Shown piece by piece: positions 14,888 through 25,640 of a stretch of DNA of 64,000 nucleotides. The notes beneath the pieces were generated by a model, which was given only the letters and a program-made list of their open reading frames with translations, was not told the origin of the DNA and searched no databases. Position 1 is the stretch's first letter. Each line of letters begins with the position of its first letter. Source of the stretch: Phialophora verrucosa. Taxonomy: Eukaryota; Ascomycota; Eurotiomycetes; Chaetothyriales; Herpotrichiellaceae. The position numbers and the translations under genes are program-made. The stretch is taken from the NCBI GenBank assembly GCA_002099365.1, contig MSED01000011.1:563001-627000 (forward strand), in the 5' to 3' direction.

Positions 14888-15437
14888 TTATTAAGTTTCT
14901 CTTTATTAAATATAACTAATATTTTAATATTAACTTCTCGTTAAGTAAATCTTTAATCTTAAGTAGCCTACTCTCCTTAAGAGCTTAGAGGGTATTAAGG
15001 TTAACTATATTCCCCTGTTTAAGTACTAGTTATTAATCTTAAGTCTTTTAAATAGTTATTTAGTTATTAGTTTCCGCTCTATATAGTAATAGCTAATATA
15101 TATAGTTAAGACCCCGAAAGAACACCCCGAATAGCGGTCTCTTTAAACAGCTAATATAGTTTATAACCTACGCCCGTATAGCGAGATAGACTTACTTAAC
15201 TAGTAATTTAGACGATTCCCCCGTACAGCGGTCCTATATATATAGCTAGCTTCTCTAGTTCTAGTTAATTAGTCGGTAGGTAAATAAGTAGTTAATCTAG
15301 TCGGTCCTTATTATTTATAGCGTTATATCGTTATTTCGTTATTTAGTTATCTATCCGATTATCCTACCGCGTGTAGACTTATCTATATTACTATAGTCCG
15401 AATATTCTTAGGCGAATATTCTTATTAGAGATACTAA
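14888..15437 (-). repeat. Duplicated retrotransposon leader segment
   Basis: About 550 bp that repeat 14,040-14,588 at an exact period of 849 bp. Together with the adjacent LTRs they form LTR-leader-LTR-leader. The copy starts exactly at an LTR end. Both leader copies contain a short hairpin-forming stretch (ATTAG..CTAAT) next to the LTR. Confidence 0.75.
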
Positions 15438-15736
15438 TAAACTAGGGTAAGGCTTTATAGCCTCTAGATAGAGGGTCGTATAGCGGTAGGTACTACCTCT
15501 TTATCTCCGGTATACTATATAATAATAAACAGCTTTATAAATAATAATATTATATATTTTATTATCTATAGTATATATATATATTAAATATCTATAACTA
15601 CTTTACCTATAATATATAGCGGAGGTATATAGCCTTATACTAAGGATTTAACTAATTAGATAGCACGGTTACTTATCTATATATTATATAGGTATGTATA
15701 GCTAATTAGCGCTGTAAGTATTACCGCCCTATTATA
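15438..15736 (-). repeat. Outer LTR copy (299 bp)
   Basis: It is the third direct copy of the LTR, followed on the right by unrelated AT-rich DNA at about 15,737, so it marks the outer 5' boundary of the element array. Confidence 0.7.
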
Positions 15737-16789
15737 ATAGACTACTTTATTATAGCTCTTTTAGCTTTAGGGATACGATTACTATATAATTTATAGGGTC
15801 CTAGACTATATCTTATAAGATATACTTAAATATATCTTATAAAGTAAGCTATTTAGCGCTAAGTCGGCTCTATTATTATAAAGTGTTCTCCTATAAGTAT
15901 AACGCTATAACTATAACTTATATATACTTATTATATTTTCTTATCGCGCTAAAGTAAACTTTATAGCCGAGGAAGAAGTCTTATAACTTCTTAAGTAAAG
16001 TATCTCTATATAGTAGTAATAAGAAAGTATAATAATATTATACTATAAGATTCTATAAGATAAGCCTTTTACTTATATTACTTAAAGTACTAAAGATCTC
16101 GCTACTCGCTAGCGACCCTTCTACTAACTCTCGCTTTATCTCTTTAATCTTCTAGAGCTGTTAACGCTTATATAATATAGCCTATAAGTATATATACCGC
16201 TATTTAATAGTCTTGGGCCCTTCGCCTTCTAATTCTAGCTCTCCGCTTACCCGGGTCGGCTGGCGTCGATTTAGTACTATCGCGGCGGCGTATTATATAC
16301 GACTTAAGGAAGGTTTATTCGGGGGGAAGGAAGGGACCGGAGACGGGGGTTAGCTTTTAAGAATATTAAGAATAGAGGTTAATAGCGGTTAATTAAGAGA
16401 TATATAGCCTATCTATAGGCGTATAGCGACTTAATTTAAAAGCTAGAGAGAGTTAAAGAGGAGACGTATATAGCCCGCGCGCTATATATAGATAACCCTT
16501 AAGGTTTTAGCGTATCTCTATTTATAATAAGTAGAGTTATTACTCTTAATAAAGATATTCTATATATTTAAATTTAATTAAGATATAATTATTAATAGTT
16601 ATACTTATATTAATAAAGGACTCTAAAAGTATAAGATATAGGTCTTATCTAGTATTATAGTAAGCTAAAAGCGCTAGAAATATTAAATAAAATATACTAT
16701 AAATAATAAACTAGTCTATTAATAGATAGAATTTTAAAGCTACTTAACGCTAAGATACTAATATATATTATTAGACTATTAGCTATATT
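15737..16789. other. RIP-mutated DNA between retrotransposon and satellite
   Basis: TpA-rich sequence without CpA/TpG or open frames, not matched to the LTR element or the satellite. It contains a short GC-rich island described separately. No gene is seen. Confidence 0.5.
16226..16349. other. Short GC-rich island inside AT-rich block
   Basis: About 120 bp with CCCGGGTCGGCTGGCG, several CG-rich runs and G-tracts (GGGGGG, GACGGGGG), standing out from DNA that is otherwise mostly A and T. It still lacks CpA, so it may be a CpG-rich part of a mutated repeat that offered few RIP targets. Function unknown. Confidence 0.5.
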
Positions 16790-19700
16790 ATTTAATATTT
16801 TAAATAATTTTTTAAAATATTATATAATCTTTTAAAATTTATAAAATTTATATTATATAAATAGAAATAACTTAATAATTCTTTTATTAAATTCTTAATA
16901 ATTTTAAAGTATTATTAAAGCTTTTATAATATAATACTTTTATTATTAAGGAAATATTATATTATCTTTTAAAACTTTAAGGAATCTTTTAAAATTAATA
17001 AAAATTATATTATATATATACTAATAATTTAATAATTCTTTTACTAAATTATTAAAAGTTTTAAAATATTATTAAAGTTTTTATAACTAAATATTTTTTA
17101 TTTAAGAAAATATTATATTATCTTTTAAAACTTTAAATAATCTTTTAAAATTAATAAAATTATATAATATATTTATTAATAATTTAATAATTTATTTACT
17201 ATATTCTTAAAAGATTTAAATATTATTAAAGGTTTTATAATATAATACTTTTTTTAATAAGAAAATATTATAATATCTTTTAAAATTTAAAATAATCTTT
17301 TAAAATTAATGAAAACTATATAATATATATATTAATAATTTAATAATTCTTTTACTAAATTCTTAAAGGTTTTAAAGTATTATTAAAGTTTTTATAATAT
17401 AATACTTTTTTTATTAAATAAATTTTTATTAGGTTTTAAAATTTTTTAAAATATTTTAAAATTAATAAAAGTTATATTATATATATTAATAAATTAATAA
17501 CTCTTTTACTAAGTTCTTAAAGGTTTTAAAATATTATTAAAGTTTTTATAATATAATACTTTCTTTATTAGATAAATACTATATTATCTTTTAAAGCTTT
17601 AAAGAATCTTTTAAAATTAATAAAACTTATATTATATTTAAAGTAATAAATTAATAATTCCTTTATTAAATTATTAAAGGTTTTAAAGTATTATTAAAGT
17701 TTTTATATTATAATACTTTTTATATTATTTAATTATTATATTATCTTTAAAACTTTAAAAAATCTTTTAAAATTAATAAAAGTTATATTATATTTATATT
17801 TATAAATTAATAATTCCTTTATTAAATTATTAAAGGTTTTAAAATATTATTAAAGTTTTTATATTATAATATTTTTTTATTAAGTAAATTCTTTATTATC
17901 TTTTAGAACTATTAATATAAGTTATATACTATAATATAAGCTTATTCTAGAATTATCTAGAAGCTTCTAGTATACTTAATTTATAATTAAGCTTATTAAT
18001 TAAGCTTCTATACTATTTATTATAGTTCTATAGCTAGTTTCCTTTAAACTATATAAGGATATATCCTATCCCTCTAGATAACTATTATACTAAGTTCTTA
18101 ATATATTAAGTTACTTATATTAAGAGTTATAAAGCTCTAAAGTAATTATCTAATTAGCTACTTCCGCGATCCTATTAATAAACTAAAGCCTATTACTAAT
18201 ACTATAGCTTATTTTACTATCCTTTAGATAAAAATATTATATAATTTTTTAAAGTTAATAAAAACTATATTATATATATATTTATTAATTAATAATTCTT
18301 TTACTAAATTCTTAAATCTTTTAAAGTATTATAAAGTTTTTATAATATAATATTTTTTTTATTAAGAAAATATTATATTAGCCTTTAAAACTTTAAAAAA
18401 TCTTTTAAAATTAATAAGAGTTATAATATATATATAATAATAAATTAATAATTTTTTTACTAAATTTTTAAATATTTTAAAGTATTATTAAAGTTTTTAT
18501 AATATAATACTTTTTTTATTAAGAAAATATTATAATATCTTTTAAAACTTTAAGGAATCTTTTAAACTTAATAAAAGTTATAATATATATATAGTAATAA
18601 ATTAATAAATCTATTACCAAATTATTAAAGGTTTTAAAGTATTATTAAGCTTTTTATAATATAATATTTTTTTAATTAATTACTTAATATATTTTCTTTT
18701 AAATCTTTAATAAATCTTTTAAAATTAAGAAAAGTTATATTATATTTATAATAATAAATTAATAATTCTTTTATTAAATTATTAAAGGTTTTAAAGTATT
18801 ATTAAGGTTTTTATAAAATAATTTTTTTCTATTAAATAATTATTTTTTTTTAAAAAACTTTAAGGAATCTTTTAAAATTATTAAAACTTATATTATATTT
18901 ATAATAATAAATTAATACCTCTTTTACTAGATTATTAAAGGTTTTAAAGTATTATTAAAGTTTTTATATTATAATACTTTTTTTAATATTTAATTATTAT
19001 ATTATTTTTTAAAACCTTTTAGAATTATTTAAAATTAATAAAATTATATTAAATATATATTAATAATTTTTTAATAAATTAATAATTCTTTTATTATATT
19101 ATTAAAAGTTTTAAAATATTATTAAAGTTTTATAATATAATATCTTTTTTATTAAGTAAATTTTTTATTATCTTTTAAAACTTTTTAAAATCTTTTAAAA
19201 TTAATAAAAGTTATATTATATATATTATAATAAATTAATAATTTTTTTACTAAACTCTTAAAGATTTTAAAGTAATTTTAAAGTTTTTATATTATAATAC
19301 TTTTTTTATAAAGTAAATTCTTTATTATCTTTTTAAACTCTTTAAAATCTTTTAAAACTAATAAAAATTATATTATATATTAAGTAATAAATTAGTAATT
19401 CTTTTACTAAATTCTTAAAGGTTTTAAAGTATTATTATAGTTTTTATAATATAATATTTTTTTATAAAGTAAATATTATATTATCTTTTAAAATATTTTT
19501 AAATCTTTTAAAGTTAATATAACTTATATTATATATATAATTATAATTTATTAATTCTTTTACTAAATTCTTAAAAGTTTTAAATTATTATTAAAGTTTT
19601 TATACTATAATACTTTTTTTATTAAAAAATTCTTTATTATCTTTTAAAACCTTTTAGAACCTTTAAAACTAATAAAATATTATATATATAATAATATTTT

Positions 19701-20085
19701 ATTAATTTTTTTACTAAATTTTTAAAAGTTTTAAAGTATTATTAAAGTTTTTATAATATAATACTCTTTTTATTAAGTAAATTCTTTATTATTTTTAAAA
19801 CTTTATATAATCTTTTAAAATTAATAAAAGTTATATTATATATATAAAAATAGCTTAATAATTCTCTTATTAAATTACTAAAAGTTTTAAAGTATTATTA
19901 TAGTTTTTATAATATAATACTTTTTTTATTAAGTAAATTTTTTACTATCTTTTAAAACTTAGAATAATCTTTTAAAATTAGTAAAAACTATACTATATAT
20001 ATATTAATAATTTAATAATTCTTTTACTAAATTCTTAAATCTTTTAAAGTATTACTAAAGTTTTTAGAATATAATACTTTTTTTG
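16790..20085. repeat. AT-rich satellite array, period about 156 bp
   Basis: The landmark AATAATTCTT and its variants recur at 16,874, 17,031, 17,186, 17,342, 17,496, 17,653 and 17,809, that is every 154-157 bp, and the pattern continues to about 20,085. Allowing for one interruption this gives about 19 copies. Each monomer is A/T runs with TTTTAAAACTTTAA-like and TTTTTATAATATAATACTTTTT-like segments. Monomers differ by substitutions and small indels. No coding potential. A heterochromatic role (pericentromere or subtelomere) is possible but is inference. Confidence 0.85.
17905..18235. other. Non-satellite insert within the array
   Basis: About 330 bp that lack the monomer landmarks, are somewhat less A/T-monotonous and contain a perfect 14-bp palindrome CTAGAAGCTTCTAG near 17,949. 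The monomer pattern stops at one edge and resumes at the other. It is probably an inserted mutated fragment. Its identity is unknown. Confidence 0.5.
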
Positions 20086-20914
20086 TTAAATTATCATTAT
20101 ATTTATCCTCTAATTAAGTTACAGGTAGAGGGTTAATCATAGTTATATATCACTAAACCCTTCACCGCAGCGTTTTGTTTCTGTAGCTGTATAAATTCTC
20201 TGAAAAAAATGTTGAAGGCATTAGACTCTTTCTTCCAGAAGGCGCAGCATATTAAAAATGCAGCTAGCAAATTTACAGTCAGGATAGTTGTCCTTTGTGT
20301 AGAAATGTCAACACTGATGTAGGCGCGGCCAAAGTGCCTGCGACAATGTGAGTGCTCACATTAACTGACGACCTCTCTTGTATAGAGTACAGACCTTCTA
20401 GGCTTCAAGTTGGTTCACTCGCAACGGCCCATGTCGATCATGGCCTCTAATCTTTGCCTTTCACAACATGGACAAAGCGAGGACATGATTCTCAGCCAAT
20501 CACTTACGGCTTCAGACATAGCCGACGTGGTTGGTTGTCCTAGTCGCAACATTAAACGACATTGCGACTTTAGATACTGCATGCCCTCGACCGAACCAGG
20601 GATCTAAAAATGGCACCGCTGAAGGCAGAATCAGTGGCTCCTGTTCGCCCAGTCACCCGATCCGAGTCCTACGGAGCTAGGGGACCGTTTTTCTGAACCC
20701 TTTGCGGTCCTCTGCCCATCGAGGACAAAATGGGCCCCCGACCCGGCCCTCGGGCGCCTGCCGCGAGACCTCCTCCCATCGGCGGCCTTCCGGGGGCACT
20801 CGTTCTACTGTCACGTTCATTGCCGCCCTGCCATTCTCGTCGTAGCCTCGATTACATCGATCATGGGTCGACTCCCTGTCACGGCCGACAATCTGTTGGC
20901 TCAAGCCGCGGCCA
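20086..20914. other. Composition boundary; no gene seen
   Basis: CpA and TpG reappear within a few tens of bases after 20,085 and the base composition becomes balanced. A TTAC at 20,119-20,122 followed six bases later by A fits the kind of target-site motif reported for some Starship elements, but such a short string is weak evidence. The rest, up to the recombinase relic, shows no supportable coding region. The last few hundred bases could hold its promoter or lost first exon. Confidence 0.4.
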
Positions 20915-23900
20915 ATGGCTACAAGAGGAGACTTCACGGAGAGGTCAACGAGACTCGTGGCCCGCTTGGCTACCGTCAAGGACTTCCTATGGTTCTACAT
21001 CTCCACCAGTCAGTCACGGCTTGATGCCGCCAGTTCGACCACCGACTCGCTGCAGACAATCGCCGAATGGTTTTTTGCCGACTTCACCAGTGTCACAGGG
21101 ACCGAAATTGAGACAAGCGAAAGGGGCGAGGTGTACTACGTAAGAGCGAGCTCTTCTTCCGGAAGCGAGATCTGACATTCTCAGTGGATACGACGGACCT
21201 TGACGGCCGAGAAGGTCGTTGTCATAAGCATCAAGAGAAACACAACTCTACTCTTCGTGACCTGACTCGTGTCCTCGCGCTGTGGACCCGCGACGAGCCG
21301 ATCTTGATCCACGACCGGTATCGAGTCCAAACACCTTCACCATACACGCGTAATGCTGGATTGGAGCTTGTCTCAGCGCCTTCTTCACGGATGGTCTACG
21401 GCACAAGGTGGGACCCGTGAACCGTTTTTTTGGCTGTCTGGAAGACGCTGACATGCCCCAGGATGTCGAGATTGTCCTGCAACAGGTGCGTGGCCCTGGT
21501 TGGAGACTCACTTACAAGCTCGACCAGCGATGGGTCAAAAACAACCGTGAGCCCGACAACGTCGTGTACGTTCCCCCGTTCCCATCTTTCCTCTTAGTCC
21601 ACGTTGAAGGGCTAACAGATACCCTTGATTTAGCTTAGATGCCCCAGCGAAGGAGCATGAGACGTTCTTCTACAACGATGCAGGCTTCCTCCCGGCCATG
21701 GCGACTGCCGATGGCGTTTTTTTGGGAACAGCTGTCTCGAGGAAGTGCGCAAGCAGGAAATTCCCCGGGATCAGAATGAGCTCATCCTCAGATTCCACGA
21801 CTCAGCTCGTGACCCGCCGATTCTACGGAAATGGACCAAGGCCGGCGGCGTCACGGACGACCTTATGCCTAAATGCCCTTTTACCGAGTTATTTAAGAGC
21901 ACTCTAACTAATGCCGGCTACTTTTGCGGCGTGTCTGTCCACTCGATTCGACGACAACTGGGGAAGAAAGTCGCCAGTAGGTTCTGTTCCGATCGTCGGC
22001 AGGGACCGACCCTGCAGTCGGGGAATCCTACCATGTCGACTAGACATTCTCCCATTGCCACTTAATGGATACGTTCGCTGACTGGAAGCCTTAGAACGTT
22101 ACCCTGCGGTCCAGCGCTCTCAACCCTGACGCAAGCCGATTCTCCAGTATTCGGCCAAAGTTATGTCGCCAACTGCCCCTCGGTCGACGGTCAGGCTGCT
22201 TTCCGCGAGGAGCGTGACCACCGTCCCATCGACTATTTTCAGAGCCTGGAAAAGTTTCACGGGGGTGGCCTACCTGACGAACTCCTGGCCTGCCTCGAAG
22301 AGGAGTTGAAACGCGACGCGCGACTCGGTCAACTTGAGGCAGAGGTCCAAAGGCTCATGCGGACGGAGGCGACAACCAAGCCTTCAGCACCGCCAAACGT
22401 TGCGCGACTAATCACTACAAGAAAATCAAGCAGGACGCGCTCCGTCAGTATCAGGACAATTGGGTTCGCGAGCGTCGGGATTGGAAAATTCTTGACCCGT
22501 GGGAAAGAAGTGGCCCGGGTTTGCCGGGCAGACTTCGTCTAGAGTATTTGTCTCTTAATTCGTGAACGAGGGCGACTCGCACAGCAGATGGCTTCCGACC
22601 AACCCTTGCGCCCAGAAGTGATGTGGCGTACCATGGAGGACCACTGCACCCTCTGTGTTCAAGATCAGTCCGTCCTGTACCTACCGAAGTCGTGCCCGGT
22701 GGATGGCGCATGCCCTGCCAAGCGCTGCCAGCTTCGACTCGACAGGTAAGTTCTTCGCTCCCGCAGCGTGACCTAGGCACTCCACGCTAACGGACGCAGT
22801 CTTCCCAAGCCTCAACGTAACCAACACATTCAATCGTATGTTCGTGGAGAGATGGCGAACCGCCTCGATCGGCTGCAGTTGGACATCCGCTACTGCTATT
22901 ACTGCTTCGATTGCCTCATTGGCGATGGGTGGGAGCAACAATGTCGCTCACACCTGGCCGAGGTGGCAACCAAGGTGTGCGAAATGGTGGCTTACTGTCA
23001 GATTGGTCCGTCCAGGATATTGTCCCTTTTGTGTGGGCGAGACCACGCTACCCATCTCGCAGCGACTCGCCTCGTGGGCGCAAGATCATAAACTGTGGGC
23101 CATGTCAACGACCACGTCGTGGAAAGCCAGTGGCCTCGAGTATGTCCCCATCCACTGTGCGACACACCGATCAAAGACGCTGCCGCCCTTCGATTTCGGA
23201 CGATCATGGATTCAGCCGTTCCCGTCCTCCGAACGCGGTCAACCGGACAGCCCTCCCCTCGCCAGCCGAGAAAATCTCGTGTCACGAAGAGGGAGGGTCC
23301 TCCTCTTGGCCGGAAGCGGAAGTCTGCGGGCGACCAGGGAGTCTTCGCACGGATGCTACCAGAGTCCTTCCGCACCATGCTCGCGTCCTCCGAACCACTG
23401 CCCTGCCCTTCCCCAAAACGACCTCGCCAAATTTCTCCATCCGTCTGCCCTCGGCTATTGTCAACCACAGACGGTGTCCTTAGCGATCAGGGCCTGCCTG
23501 ATAAGCAACCCTCGCGCGATGTTCTTGACTCTATCGCTCTCTTCGTCATATTCATCCATCAAGAAGAGCGGCGATCCATGTTCCCATCTCGGGCGGGAAC
23601 TGTTTCCAGCCTACGGTACAAGTCCTAACGACAGGATCACTTCCCTCAAGCCAGAGGACACCCCCGACGACCATTGAAGCGACAATGATGATACACTGTT
23701 CCATCAGTATCTTCGCTCGCCTTCACCTTCGCCTCCCCCCTCTCCGGAGGACGTGTCTAGCCAGATGAGCGGAGCCACCCTGGTTGATGTTGGACGTGCT
23801 CAATCTCACTGTGGTACGGAGCTAGACGCAGAGAGCTCCGAGAGTCCAATGGAAGACGACACTACAGAGACCGGAGTGACTCGAGATCAACAGGAGACTG

Positions 23901-24160
23901 GTCATGTTCTGAGAGGCCTTCATTTTCGACTGCGAGTCAGTCAGCCTAGAATCACGCTTCGTCTTCGACTCCGAGCCCCAAGTCAACCCAGAGAGGAGAG
24001 ACAAAAGGGACAGAGAAGGGAGACGGCAAAGAAAGGCAATGACCGAAACGACAAGCAGGGACCGAAGGGTAGGAAGGAGGGAAAGACGGGCAAGAGTTTG
24101 AGACTCTTGCGCCAGCCGTGGTCACGCATAGACCAATGGCTAGATTTCCATTCTTGAAGG
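20915..24160 (+). pseudogene. Decayed DUF3435 tyrosine recombinase (Starship captain-like)
   Basis: Ordered fragments in shifting frames match the DUF3435/'FluG-domain' architecture. The N-terminal part includes KDFLWFYISTSQSRLD (about 20,980). Then come DEPILIHDRYRVQ (about 21,290), RLTYKLDQRWVKNN (about 21,505), the HxxR box HSIRRQLGKK (His 21,940-42), and FGQSYVANCPSVDGQAAF with the likely catalytic Tyr at 22,162-64. A DYFQSLEKF..GLP segment and C-terminal Cys/His zinc-binding segments (CPVDGACPAKRC; CFDCLIGDGWEQ; CPHPLC) follow. Introns with good signals remain at 21,566-21,633 and 22,746-22,799, both with GCTAAC branch points. Frameshifts near 21,190-21,400, 21,640-21,750, 22,000-22,140 and later prevent a full protein. 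The family mobilises large fungal elements, and captains sit at one element end pointing inward. This copy sits at the composition boundary pointing into the gene-relic region. Non-captain DUF3435 genes also exist. Confidence 0.85.
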
Positions 24161-24900
24161 ATTGTATGTACTGTAGAGGCAGAGCCTCGAACTCGTTGCC
24201 TCAGCCCAGAATGTGTGAACCCTGTCTTGTAATAACAATGTGAATCGTGCTCCCAATTCAGCCTTGCTGCCAAGAGGGTTCGAATCCAGCAGCACTCAAA
24301 ACATACCAGCCGACTTTTTACATCTTCCGATCGAACCAAAAAGCAAAAACTTTGCCCTTAAGCCATCTTCTTGATCGCTTTCTGATCGGTTCATGGGTTG
24401 AAGGTAAGTGAAACCCTCCCTGAGTGGTTTTTTCCGGGGTTCAGAGCCCCGTCAAACTGTCCCCTGCGGTAAGTGTGGGCCAACAGTTGATCCGGCGGCC
24501 AGATGTTGTTCATCTTAATTGTTGTGAGATTTTTGACAACCACAAGTTATTAACACTAAATTTTTTTCAACTTCACTATTTTATTTTGATGCGGGGCCGG
24601 TACAGTATCAACGAGGTGTGCAGTGAATTTGAGAGCTAAGGGGTCACAGAGGAAACAGCATCATGCGCAGCCGCATGTTTCTACTCAGTTGCAGCAGGTT
24701 CGAGTGTCATTGACTCTTTTGCTTCTCTCCTCAACAGATTCTTATCAATGCCCCTACAGATCCTGCGCATACGGCCTCCGAACAACAGTCGGTGGCGAGC
24801 CGATATTGCGATTGAAGCAGCTCGCCATCGCACCAGACTACGCTTTACCCACAGGAAGAAGAAGGAAACGAGCTGCCTCAGCATAGGAGGTTGGGTGATG
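24161..24900. other. No gene seen
   Basis: Mixed composition with short chance frames only. A GGTTCGAATCC string near 24,278 looks like a tRNA T-loop, but no complete tRNA can be folded around it. Confidence 0.4.
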
Positions 24901-24904
24901 CCAC

Positions 24905-25640
24905 GACATGACAGAGAAGACGGTCCGCAGTTTCAACCCCTTCGAATGCGCCGTCTGCGGTCGACGAGGATCTATTCCAGGAGGTCGACACAGTTCACTT
25001 GCCCTCGCCTTTGACTCGAAAATTGATTGCCAGCATGCCTTATTGCAAACCATGTAAACGACACTTCAGCGACTACAATGCCTTGGAGCAGCACATAAGA
25101 GTCTCCCCTCTCCATGCGCGAGGGAAAAGTAATGATCGATCTCTTCAGAGAACAGAGCAGGCAGAGATTTCGATGCCGTCCCATGAGAGCAGCGTCGAGG
25201 ACAGGACGGTCAAACAAACGGGATATCGCGGCACTGCGGCCTCCCTAGCAAAGCCGGTATTCAAGTCATCCAAGCATCGAAGATGTTGTGCGGGCGTCGA
25301 AAACAACCTTTGACCACTCTATCATTGCTTCCCTGATGAGTGCAGCCGATCGTCTCAACTCCTTGCGAAAAAGTCCAGACGAAGCTCGACGACGAGCCGC
25401 GACGCAGAGACAACGATCAGAAAGAGGCAAGGGCGGCGGAAGATGCATTTGCAAGGAGCCTGACCTCCAAAGAATATGTTTTCATACGTCAGAAAGGACC
25501 AGCGGGAGCAGGCCGGCGCTCTCAGGTGTTCCAGCTCCAACGCCCGACATCAGATTCGTCAACCCAGCACTTATCGGTTGGACACCTTTTCGCATGGCTG
25601 GAATCCAAGGACTATTTCGGGTTTCCCGATAACCCTTTCG
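24905..25640 (+). pseudogene. C2H2 zinc-finger protein relic
   Basis: The clearest part, near 25,035-25,115, reads YCKPCKRHFSDYNALEQHI followed by RVSPLHA, a fungal C2H2 finger of the form CxxC-x12-H-x6-H. Just upstream, in another frame, FECAVCGR contains a further CxxC pair. Downstream is a basic, charged stretch (about 25,340-25,460) typical of disordered linkers in such proteins. The pieces lie in different frames separated by stops, so it is not translatable as one protein. The family is often nucleic-acid binding. The exact relative is unknown. Confidence 0.5.

Larger units (their letters stand above)
3208..15736 (-). mobile_element. RIP-degraded Ty3/gypsy-type LTR retrotransposon
   Basis: Flanking 299-bp LTRs lie at 3,208-3,506 (3' LTR on the minus strand) and 14,589-14,887 (5' LTR), with a further LTR plus leader beyond it. 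The internal part is about 11 kb, long for this class, so an extra ORF or nested insertions between integrase and the 3' LTR are possible. Minus-strand traces include a reverse-transcriptase FLDDI motif near 9,959-9,973 and, downstream in gene order, an IITDTLS motif near 9,115-9,140 that in gypsy elements ends the RNase H/connection region before integrase. This order (LTR, RT, RNase H, 3' LTR) fixes the orientation. All frames are closed by stop codons and no ATG survives. What lies between 5,600 and 7,300 was not identified. Confidence 0.75.

Noticed and set aside
22750..23680. 279-codon plus-strand frame and its neighbours as a separate gene
   Set aside because: The neighbouring frames carry the zinc-binding C-terminal part of the DUF3435 protein, so this long frame is largely a shadow of that relic.
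24270..24300. GGTTCGAATCC string like a tRNA T-loop
   Set aside because: The stems around it do not pair as a T-arm and no D-arm, anticodon arm or acceptor stem can be built. It is probably chance.
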